Position numbers and translations under genes: made by a program. The notes below the pieces were generated by a model. That model saw only the letters and a program-made list of their open reading frames with translations, made no database searches and had not been told where the DNA came from. Below are positions 8,306 to 14,473 of a DNA stretch of 15,483 nt, one piece after another. This DNA is from Treponema sp. (GTDB lineage Bacteria; Spirochaetota; Spirochaetia; Treponematales; Treponemataceae), in contig JABUUX010000367.1 in NCBI GenBank assembly GCA_021442965.1, positions 1 through 15,483 on the forward strand, given 5' to 3'. How positions within the stretch are numbered: position 1 is the first letter of the stretch; every line of letters begins with the position of its first letter.

Positions 8306-8334
8306 ATTATACTTCATTTCTTTAATATTATCCA
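8306..8334 (-). promoter_or_regulatory. Promoter of the 357-aa protein/regulator unit
   Basis: On the minus strand a perfect TATAAT occupies 8311-8306 and TGGATA (four of six consensus bases) occupies 8334-8329, with 17-base spacing. The box is 21 bases from the ATG at 8284, leaving room for the AGGA ribosome site. The rest of the 126-bp divergent gap contains T-rich tracts and no clear promoter for the plus-strand gene. Confidence 0.55.
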
Positions 8335-8410
8335 TAATTACCTTTATTAGTTATTTTTATTAGTAGCAGCCACAAGTATTTTTTTTGAATTTTATGCCGA
8401 AAATATCTAT

Positions 8411-9628
8411 ATGAAAAAGAAAGTAAAAATAGTTTTTTCAATACTTTTATGCTGTAACTTGTATTGTTTCCTATGTTCTCAAGATTTAAAAACTAGTAAA
8501 AGTCAGAAAATAATTTATACCGAAAAACAGAAAAAAATGAGGATTACTGCAAGTGATATAAAACTTGTTCCGGAAAAAAAACTTGCTTCTAAAGGATATC
8601 ATCTTTATATACGGAAAAAGCCCGGAATAGAATCTGTTATGCTTACAGAAACCGCAAAAGACCCGGAAGGAAAAAATGACAGTTTTGCTTACCGTGCCCG
8701 GGATTTTAATGAAGTAAACGGTAATGAAATAAGATATTTAGATGGAAAACCTTTGGTTTCTGAATGGGCAAAATACAGTCTTATTGATTCTACCCCAGAG
8801 CCGCATAAAATTTTTGATCAGGCTTTTCATATTTATATTCCTGAAGTTTTGGATTTTGGTTATGAGTGGGAACGCCATGGGACTGTAACAATTGGACCTG
8901 GAACATTTATTAATATCCGTACATTTGAAAAAAAATATGCTGACTATTCGGGTGATTATATGGACAGTCCTTTTATGTTCGACTTTGTTGTAATCCCCGA
9001 AAAGAAAAAATCGGAACCTGTTATTTTGACAGATGATTACAGTCCTGTTGCAAGTTCTAAATTTCAGGAAATCTCTGAAACAATGATTTATTCAAAGGGA
9101 CCTGAAACTATTATCGATGATATAAAGGGACTTTTGAAAGGTCTGGATAAAGAAAAACAGAATGATGTTCTTTTTGCAATTGATGCAACAGGAAGCATGA
9201 AAAATGATATTGACAAACTGAAAAAAGATTTGGTGCCATCTCTTTTAGAAGACTTTGCAGGAAAAGATAATGTTCGCTTTGGACTTCTTTTTTACCGTGA
9301 TTATTCTGACAGTTTTAGGTACAGGGAGCTTCCTGTAAAAATATATGATTTTACTACAGAACTTCAGACTTTTAATAGCAATCTGAATGCACTTTCTATA
9401 AAAGGAAAGGAAGGTGGAGATGTTCCTGAGGCAGTTTACGAAGCTGTTTATGCAGCTGTTAATTTCTTTTCCTGGCGCGACAGTTCTTTTAGAACGGTAA
9501 TTCTGATAGGAGATGCTGAACCTCACCCTGTTCCACGAAACACAAAAAAATATTCCAAAGAATATGTAATGTCAGAAGTTCATAGCGCTGGAATACATTT
9601 ACAGGCTGTTCTTTTACCTGAAGAATAA
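8411..9628 (+). CDS. Exported von Willebrand factor A domain protein
   Basis: A 405-aa protein with a Sec signal peptide: basic MKKKVK, a hydrophobic stretch to about residue 21, and a likely signal peptidase I site around LCSQ-D. The cysteines in this stretch lack small residues before them, so a lipoprotein is less likely. Residues 30-230 are an unassigned, beta-rich region. The vWA domain spans about 251-402 with metal-ion-dependent adhesion residues visible: DATGS (Asp258, Ser262), GGD (Asp337) and LIGDAEPHP (Asp368). The family binds proteins through Mg2+/Mn2+, so a periplasmic or surface binding role is reasonable. No Shine-Dalgarno sequence precedes the ATG and no strong promoter is visible. 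It ends 57 bases before the KS gene in the same direction, but that gene appears to have its own promoter. Confidence 0.85.
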   Translation: MKKKVKIVFSILLCCNLYCFLCSQDLKTSKSQKIIYTEKQKKMRITASDIKLVPEKKLASKGYHLYIRKKPGIESVMLTETAKDPEGKNDSFAYRARDFNEVNGNEIRYLDGKPLVSEWAKYSLIDSTPEPHKIFDQAFHIYIPEVLDFGYEWERHGTVTIGPGTFINIRTFEKKYADYSGDYMDSPFMFDFVVIPEKKKSEPVILTDDYSPVASSKFQEISETMIYSKGPETIIDDIKGLLKGLDKEKQNDVLFAIDATGSMKNDIDKLKKDLVPSLLEDFAGKDNVRFGLLFYRDYSDSFRYRELPVKIYDFTTELQTFNSNLNALSIKGKEGGDVPEAVYEAVYAAVNFFSWRDSSFRTVILIGDAEPHPVPRNTKKYSKEYVMSEVHSAGIHLQAVLLPEE

Positions 9629-9650
9629 GGTTTGAAAAATAATACAAATC

Positions 9651-9679
9651 TTTTCACTGTATGTAAAAAATAGTAAAAT
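9651..9679 (+). promoter_or_regulatory. Candidate leaderless promoter of the KS-DH-KR-KS operon
   Basis: TTTTCA (9651-9656, four of six consensus bases) and TAAAAT (9674-9679, five of six) are 17 bases apart. The box ends six bases before ATG 9686, which has no Shine-Dalgarno sequence, so transcription would begin at or beside the ATG. Confidence 0.45.
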
Positions 9680-9685
9680 TAAGTT

Positions 9686-10891
9686 ATGGATATTTTCTTT
9701 TCAAAGCCGGGTGTTTTTTGTGCAGCCGGTTCAAATCCCGAAGAATTATGGATTTCTGTAACAGAAGGAAATCAGAGTGGAATCAGAAGAGTAAAAACTG
9801 AACTTTCTGGGGAAGATTTTTTTGCTGCCAGAATTGCTGATGAAAAACTCAAGCCGTCTTCAAGCAGATATGATATGCGTATAATGCGCATTGAAGAAGA
9901 AACTCTAGTGCAAATTGAAGCTGATATAGAAAAGGCAAAGATCAAATACGGATCAGAGCGTGTTGCAGTCTGTGTAGGCTCATGTGATAACGGAACTGAA
10001 TTTTCTGTAGCGGGACATAAAGTTTTTTTCAAAGAAGGAAAATTTGCTGAAAATTACAACCTTGAAATTCAAGGTGCAGATTATGTTTCAACATTTATTT
10101 CAGAAAAATATGGAATAAATGGACCTGCCTGCACTTTTAGTACTGCCTGTTCTTCTTCTGCCGGAGCAATTATAAAAGGTGCAGAACTGATAAAAAGTGG
10201 AATGGCTGATGCTGTAATTGCAGGTGGAATAGATATTGCTTCAGATACTGTTCTTATAGGATTTAACTCTTTGGAAGCGGTATCATCTGAAATTACAAAT
10301 CCTTTTAGTAAGAATCGTCATGGTATTACACTTGGAGAAGCCGGTGCTTTTTTTGTTCTTTCAAGGGAACCTTTGGATGACTCAATTCCTTGTATAAAAC
10401 TTAAGGGATTTGGTGAAAGTTCTGATGCGTATCATATGACAAGTCCTGATCCAACTGGAGACGGTGCTGAACGTGCTATGAGAAAGGCTTTGCTTACGGC
10501 AGGTCTTGAGCCAAAGGATATTGATTACATTAATCTTCATGGAACTGGAACAAAATTTAATGACAGTATGGAAGCAAAAGCTGTAGACCGAATCTTTGGT
10601 GATTACAAGGTTCCTGTTTCTACTACAAAGTGTGAAACAGGACATACGCTTGGTGCTGCCGGTGCTCTTGAAGCGGTAGTATGTTGGTTTACACTTTTTG
10701 AAAATTTGTCAAAATCAAATAAAAATGCTAAACTTCCAGTACAAGTTTGGGACGGTGAACAGGATTCTGAAATGCCAGTCCTGAATATTGTTGGAAAAAA
10801 TACAAAAGTTGAAAAATCAGAAATCAGAAACTGCATGTCGAATTCATTTGCTTTCGGCGGTGCTAATGCCTGTCTGATTATAGGATTGTAG
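9686..10891 (+). CDS. Beta-ketoacyl-ACP synthase, ApeO-like
   Basis: A thiolase-fold condensing enzyme that extends an acyl-ACP by two carbons with malonyl-ACP, 401 aa. The Cys-His-His triad is intact: Cys155 in FSTACSSSAG, His285 in NLHGTGTKFND and His320 in KCETGHTLGAAG, with Lys315 just before. The N terminus (IFFSKPGVFCAAGSNPEELW) lacks the RRVVVTG opening of FabF and resembles the ApeO type of aryl polyene clusters. The C-terminal NSFAFGGANACLI is standard. There is no Shine-Dalgarno sequence; the promoter box ends six bases before the ATG. It is the first gene of a four-gene unit, with one base to the dehydratase gene. The substrate could be fatty acyl or aryl polyenyl chains; the active-site residues argue that it is a working KS and not a chain-length factor. 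Confidence 0.9.
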   Translation: MDIFFSKPGVFCAAGSNPEELWISVTEGNQSGIRRVKTELSGEDFFAARIADEKLKPSSSRYDMRIMRIEEETLVQIEADIEKAKIKYGSERVAVCVGSCDNGTEFSVAGHKVFFKEGKFAENYNLEIQGADYVSTFISEKYGINGPACTFSTACSSSAGAIIKGAELIKSGMADAVIAGGIDIASDTVLIGFNSLEAVSSEITNPFSKNRHGITLGEAGAFFVLSREPLDDSIPCIKLKGFGESSDAYHMTSPDPTGDGAERAMRKALLTAGLEPKDIDYINLHGTGTKFNDSMEAKAVDRIFGDYKVPVSTTKCETGHTLGAAGALEAVVCWFTLFENLSKSNKNAKLPVQVWDGEQDSEMPVLNIVGKNTKVEKSEIRNCMSNSFAFGGANACLIIGL

Positions 10892-10892
10892 T

Positions 10893-11393
10893 ATGTCAGA
10901 AAAAGTTTGTACTATTCCTCAGTTCATCGATCATGATGACCTTATTTGGATGCTTCCGCACAAAGGAAAGATGTTCCTTTTGAGCCGTGTTACTCAACAC
11001 GATGGAGCAAATCACACAATTACAAGTGAATACGATATAACAAAAGATTGTATTTTCTATGAAGAAGAATTCGATGGAGTTCCAACTTGGGCTGGTTTTG
11101 AATTCATGGCTCAGGGAATTTCTGCTCTGACCGGTATAACAAACAAGGAAAAAGGACGTGAGCCGCTTCCTGGTTTCATCTTAAGTGTTGTGGATTTTAA
11201 GGCTGAAGTAGGCTTTTTAAAAAATGGAACAACAATTCAGATGAAAATTCGTGAAGACTTCCGTGAAGAAGCGGATCACATCTACAGATATGTATGTGAA
11301 CTTTATGCCCATGTTGGAGATGCTGCTCCTGCAGCCAGTGCAAAAATCACTGTAATGGAAACAGAAGATATTCACGCATTGTTTAAAGACTAA
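10893..11393 (+). CDS. Hotdog-fold 3-hydroxyacyl-ACP dehydratase, ApeP-like
   Basis: A 166-aa hotdog protein expected to remove water from 3-hydroxyacyl-ACP. The N-terminal LPHKGKMFLLSRV (21-33) corresponds to the LPHRYPFLLVDRV block of FabZ. The central helix carries GFEFMAQ (68-74), with Glu70 at the position of the FabZ/FabA acidic catalytic residue. The usual GHFP histidine loop is not present: this stretch reads FYEEEFDGVPTWAG. This matches the divergent ApeP-type hotdog proteins more than FabZ. Spacing to the upstream KS is one base, implying translational coupling. Whether it is active alone or needs a partner dehydratase cannot be decided here; no second hotdog gene is in the window. 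Confidence 0.82.
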   Translation: MSEKVCTIPQFIDHDDLIWMLPHKGKMFLLSRVTQHDGANHTITSEYDITKDCIFYEEEFDGVPTWAGFEFMAQGISALTGITNKEKGREPLPGFILSVVDFKAEVGFLKNGTTIQMKIREDFREEADHIYRYVCELYAHVGDAAPAASAKITVMETEDIHALFKD

Positions 11394-11413
11394 ATTTTTT
11401 TAGGGGTAATATT

Positions 11414-12163
11414 ATGGAAAACGAAGAAATTAAAAGAGTTTTGGTTACCGGTGCTTCCGGTGGTATTGGTCGTGCAATTGCGGTTGAAGCTGCAAAAGCC
11501 GGATATTATGTAATCTGCCACTACAATGGAAGTGAAGCAAAGGCTCAGGAAACTTTGGCTCAGGTTAAGGCTTGCGGTTCAGATGGAGAAATTATTCAGT
11601 TCAATGTTGCTGACCGTGATGATTGTAAAGCAAAACTTTCTGAAATTGTTGCAAAATACGGTGCACTTTGGGGGATTGTAAACAATGCCGGTGTTACACG
11701 TGATAATACTTTTGTTGCTCTCAGTGGAGAAGACTGGGATAAAGTAATCCACACAAATTTGGACAGTTTTTACAATGTTCTTAATCCACTCCTTATGCCT
11801 ATGGTAAGCCGTAAAAATAAACGCGGTGGAAGAATTATTACAGTGTCATCAGTTAGTGGTGTTGACGGTAACCGCGGACAGACAAACTACTCTGCATCAA
11901 AGGCTGGTATAATTGGTGCAACAAAAGCTTTGGCTGTAGAACTTGCAGGTCGTGGAATTACCTGTAACGTAATTGCTCCTGGTGTAATTGAAACTGATAT
12001 GACAAAAGCTATCAGACCTGATGTATATGAAATTATTATGCAGTCTATTCCAATGGGACGTGCCGGAAAACCAGAAGAAATTGGTGCTCTGGCTGCATTC
12101 CTTCTTTCTGACGGGGCTGCTTACATTACACGTCAGTGCATTGAATGCGATGGTGGAATGTAA
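11414..12163 (+). CDS. fabG: 3-oxoacyl-ACP reductase (FabG/ApeQ-like SDR)
   Basis: A short-chain dehydrogenase of 249 aa that reduces 3-oxoacyl-ACP with NADPH. The cofactor motif TGASGGIG is at 12-19 and NNAG at 90-93. The catalytic tetrad is complete: Asn115, Ser146, Tyr159 and Lys163 (YSASK). The IAPGVIETDM block (187-196) and the C-terminal DGGM fit FabG. AGGGG lies about eight bases before the ATG. It lies 20 bases after the dehydratase, in the order KS-DH-KR-KS, and is presumably the reductase of that module. General FabG and cluster-specific ApeQ cannot be separated by sequence motifs alone. Confidence 0.93.
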   Translation: MENEEIKRVLVTGASGGIGRAIAVEAAKAGYYVICHYNGSEAKAQETLAQVKACGSDGEIIQFNVADRDDCKAKLSEIVAKYGALWGIVNNAGVTRDNTFVALSGEDWDKVIHTNLDSFYNVLNPLLMPMVSRKNKRGGRIITVSSVSGVDGNRGQTNYSASKAGIIGATKALAVELAGRGITCNVIAPGVIETDMTKAIRPDVYEIIMQSIPMGRAGKPEEIGALAAFLLSDGAAYITRQCIECDGGM

Positions 12164-12205
12164 TAGGACGTAACTGTCAACGCCGTGATTGATATAAGAC
12201 TTTTT

Positions 12206-12224
12206 AAAATGAGAACTTCATTTT
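12206..12224 (+). other. Small AT-rich hairpin in the only long gap of the synthase operon
   Basis: AAAATGA (12206-12212) and TCATTTT (12218-12224) form a 7-bp stem with a 5-base loop, within the 104-bp gap between the reductase and the second KS. It is followed by only five Ts in total and has little GC, so it is a poor terminator. It may be an mRNA processing or stability element, or chance. Confidence 0.3.
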
Positions 12225-12267
12225 TAGGTCATATAAATACTAATTTGAAACAGAAGAGGTTAGAAAA

Positions 12268-13536
12268 ATGACATATACAAGACCAAATGGAAAACGCCGC
12301 GTAGTAGTAACTGGTGGTGCCATGATTTCGGCTTTAGGACGTGACTGGGAATCAGCTCTGGCTAAACTTAAAACTGGAAAGAACTGTATCCGTTATATGC
12401 CTGAATGGGAACGTTATACAAAAATGAATACAAGACTTGCATGTCCTTATGATGGTGAACTTCCATCTTTCCCTCGTAAAAAAATTAGAGGAATGGGACG
12501 TGTTGCAATGCTGTCTTTGGTTTCTACAAATGAAGCTTTGGATGATGCAGGGCTTCTTAACGAAGATAAAAGTGATGTAATTGACGAACTTAAAAGCGGT
12601 AACACCGGTATTGCCTACGGAACATGTATGGGGTCTATGGACGCTATTGGGGATTTGGCTAAGATGGTTGAAACAGGAGACTCGTCACATCTGAACAGCC
12701 AGACTTACATTAAAGCTATGCCACAGACAAATGCATGTAATCTTTCTGTATATTATCAGATTCGCGGGCGTGTAATTGTTACAGATACAGCTTGTACTTC
12801 CGGAAGCCAGTCAATCGGTTACGGTTATGAAGCCATTGCAGATGGACGCCAGACTATGATGATTGTTGGTGGAGCCGAAGAGCTTTCTGCTCCAGATGCT
12901 GCCATTTTTGATACTCTTGGAGCTACTTCAGTACAGAATAAAAATCCAGAAGGAACTCCTCGTTGCTGGGACAAAGACAGAGACGGTCTTGTAATTGGTG
13001 AAGGGGCAGGTACTCTTATTCTGGAAGATTTGGAACATGCTGTAAAACGTGGAGCAAAGATTTATGCAGAAGTTGCCGGATTTGGAACAAATATGGACGG
13101 TACACATATTACTTCGCCTAATGCCGAAACTCAGGCCTATGCTCTTCAGATGGCTTTGGATGATGCAGGACTTAAGGCTGATGATATTGCATATATTAAT
13201 GCCCATGGAACATCAACACATCACGGAGATATTTCTGAAAGTCAGGCTGTTTACAAAGTATTCAATCGTGCAGTTCCAATTTCTTCTACAAAATCTTATA
13301 TCGGACACATTCTTGGTGCCTGTGGTTGTGTAGAAGCATGGCTTACAATCAATATGATGAATGAAGGATGGTTCCACGGAAATGTAAACTTGGAAAATGT
13401 TGATCCTGAATGCGCACCTCTTGATTACATCAGAAGTGAAGGTCGCAGTATTGATGCCGAATATGTAATGTCAAATAACTTTGCATTTGGTGGAGTAAAT
13501 ACTTCTTTAATTTTCAAAAAATGGCATAACGAATAG
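12268..13536 (+). CDS. Beta-ketoacyl-ACP synthase, ApeR-like
   Basis: A second condensing enzyme, 422 aa, with an intact triad: Cys176 in DTACTSGSQSIGYGYEA, His313 in NAHGTSTHHGD and His347 in KSYIGHILGACG (Lys342). The N terminus RRVVVTGG is KAS II-like, but the following IRYMPEWERYTKMNTRLACP and MGRVAMLSLV blocks, the SGSQSIGYGYEAI helix and VGGAEEL are typical of ApeR proteins of aryl polyene clusters and differ from FabF. An AGAGG ribosome site lies eight bases before the ATG. It ends the operon, 26 bases before a strong terminator. With two complete KS enzymes in one operon, one probably starts and the other extends chains, or they serve different chain lengths; this is inference. Confidence 0.9.
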   Translation: MTYTRPNGKRRVVVTGGAMISALGRDWESALAKLKTGKNCIRYMPEWERYTKMNTRLACPYDGELPSFPRKKIRGMGRVAMLSLVSTNEALDDAGLLNEDKSDVIDELKSGNTGIAYGTCMGSMDAIGDLAKMVETGDSSHLNSQTYIKAMPQTNACNLSVYYQIRGRVIVTDTACTSGSQSIGYGYEAIADGRQTMMIVGGAEELSAPDAAIFDTLGATSVQNKNPEGTPRCWDKDRDGLVIGEGAGTLILEDLEHAVKRGAKIYAEVAGFGTNMDGTHITSPNAETQAYALQMALDDAGLKADDIAYINAHGTSTHHGDISESQAVYKVFNRAVPISSTKSYIGHILGACGCVEAWLTINMMNEGWFHGNVNLENVDPECAPLDYIRSEGRSIDAEYVMSNNFAFGGVNTSLIFKKWHNE

Positions 13537-13561
13537 TTTTGCTGATATAGAAAGTTATCAT

Positions 13562-13597
13562 AAAGGCTGTCCAAAACAATAGGGCAGCCTTTTTTTT
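13562..13597 (+). terminator. Rho-independent terminator of the KS-DH-KR-KS operon
   Basis: An 11-bp stem pairs 13562-13572 with 13582-13592 (one G-U pair) around a 9-base loop, and eight Ts follow (13590-13597). It lies between convergent genes. The left arm, AAAGGCTGTCC followed by AAAA, resembles the ends of the repeat element at 1677-1866. Confidence 0.9.
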
Positions 13598-13622
13598 GTA
13601 TAATGAAAACCGCTTAAAAGAT

Positions 13623-14423
13623 TTATCGTTCGATTTTAGATATGTCAAAATCCGTTACATTTATTCCAAATCTTCCTGCAAAGTCACGGGCGCGCCACGT
13701 ATTAAAAATTACATCAGAAGGAAAGTGTGCGTCAGAATTACAGATGATTTTGACATTTGTTGAAGCTGCAAGTTCCCAAAACTCTGCATAGGGATAAATT
13801 TGTCTGATTCCGTGGCTGGTGTTCTGGGTATTTTTGGCAAGACCGTAACCGTTTACTTCAATTGGCATATTCAAGTCTATTGCAGCTTCAATAATGCTGC
13901 GGCTTACAGATTCTGTATTTTTTGTCCATTCTTTCATAGACCACATAAAAATGTCGGGGTGGGCAAGAAAGTCAAACAGTCCTGTTTGCATTCCAGAAAT
14001 TACCTGATTGCAGTATAGGTTTAAAGTATGGTCATCAGTGATTATTTGTGTACCCGGATGAAGTCCATCTTTTAAAACCCAGTGTTGTCCTAATACAAGG
14101 TATTGGGCTCCATATTTTCCGCGCAGTTCATTCTTATACCAGCTTTGATAAGCAGGATCCCATTCACATTCAAAGCCAGTATAAATTGGAAATTCTACAG
14201 ACTTTTTGGCTTCTTCTATTTGGCTTAAATATAAAGGTACCTGTTCAATTTTCATTCTTACGTTTTCCCAAGGGTCTGGAAAATCTTTTGGGAAAGGGCA
14301 GTGATCAGAAAAACCTAAAGCTTTACAACCTTCTATTTTTGCCTGAAGTGCATAATCAAGAGGCCTTCCTTCGGCATGTCCGCAAAGATAAGTATGGGTG
14401 TGAAAATTTGAAAGCGAAGTCAT
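13623..14423 (-). CDS. PHP-domain phosphatase, histidinol-phosphatase (HisK/HisJ) family
   Basis: A cytoplasmic metal-dependent phosphoesterase of the PHP superfamily, 266 aa, normal for HisK-type histidinol phosphatases. Metal ligands are all visible: SNFHTHTYLCGH (His8, His10, His16), GFSDHCPFP (Asp40, His41), GFECEW (Glu85), GQHW (His114), AHPD (His155) and NSDAH (Asp231, His233). EVNGYGL (189-195) is the usual strand. The frame is open to 14459, but ATG 14423 is preferred: it places the HTH motif a few residues from the start and a perfect TATAAT ends seven bases before it; the extra 12 residues would be hydrophobic and would span the promoter. No other histidine genes are visible, so the substrate could also be another phosphate ester. 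It faces the synthase operon and shares its terminator region. Confidence 0.87.
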   Translation of the reverse strand: MTSLSNFHTHTYLCGHAEGRPLDYALQAKIEGCKALGFSDHCPFPKDFPDPWENVRMKIEQVPLYLSQIEEAKKSVEFPIYTGFECEWDPAYQSWYKNELRGKYGAQYLVLGQHWVLKDGLHPGTQIITDDHTLNLYCNQVISGMQTGLFDFLAHPDIFMWSMKEWTKNTESVSRSIIEAAIDLNMPIEVNGYGLAKNTQNTSHGIRQIYPYAEFWELAASTNVKIICNSDAHFPSDVIFNTWRARDFAGRFGINVTDFDISKIER

Positions 14424-14430
14424 AAAAGAA

Positions 14431-14436
14431 ATTATA
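14431..14436 (-). promoter_or_regulatory. -10 box of the PHP phosphatase gene, leaderless-type
   Basis: A perfect TATAAT on the minus strand (14436-14431), preceded directly by TG, ends seven bases before ATG 14423. No Shine-Dalgarno sequence and no good -35 hexamer are visible. Confidence 0.5.
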
Positions 14437-14457
14437 CAGAAAATACTTGTAAAATTC

Positions 14458-14472
14458 ACTATACTTTATAGT
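14458..14472 (+). promoter_or_regulatory. -10 box and overlapping palindrome of the DUF2400 gene
   Basis: TATACT (14460-14465) ends eight bases before ATG 14474, with no Shine-Dalgarno sequence between. The box lies within a perfect palindrome, ACTATA-CTT-TATAGT (14458-14472), whose right arm ends one base before the ATG. No clear -35 is seen. The palindrome may be an operator acting on the divergent pair. Confidence 0.4.
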
Positions 14473-14473
14473 C

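Noticed and set aside
8411..8480. Spirochaetal lipoprotein signal in the vWA protein
   Set aside because: The cysteines in the hydrophobic stretch follow Leu, Cys or Tyr and not a small residue, so no convincing lipobox is present; signal peptidase I cleavage is more likely.
13049..13333. Open frame of 94 codons inside the second KS gene
   Set aside because: Same-strand shadow of the KS coding sequence with low-complexity Met/Leu-rich translation and no family resemblance.
13599..13604. TATAAT directly after the operon terminator
   Set aside because: No gene follows on the plus strand for over 800 bases and no -35 is present; a chance match in AT-rich DNA.
14424..14459. N-terminal extension of the PHP phosphatase to ATG 14459
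   Set aside because: The extra residues lie over the TATAAT box and push the HTH metal motif away from the start; ATG 14423 fits the family better.
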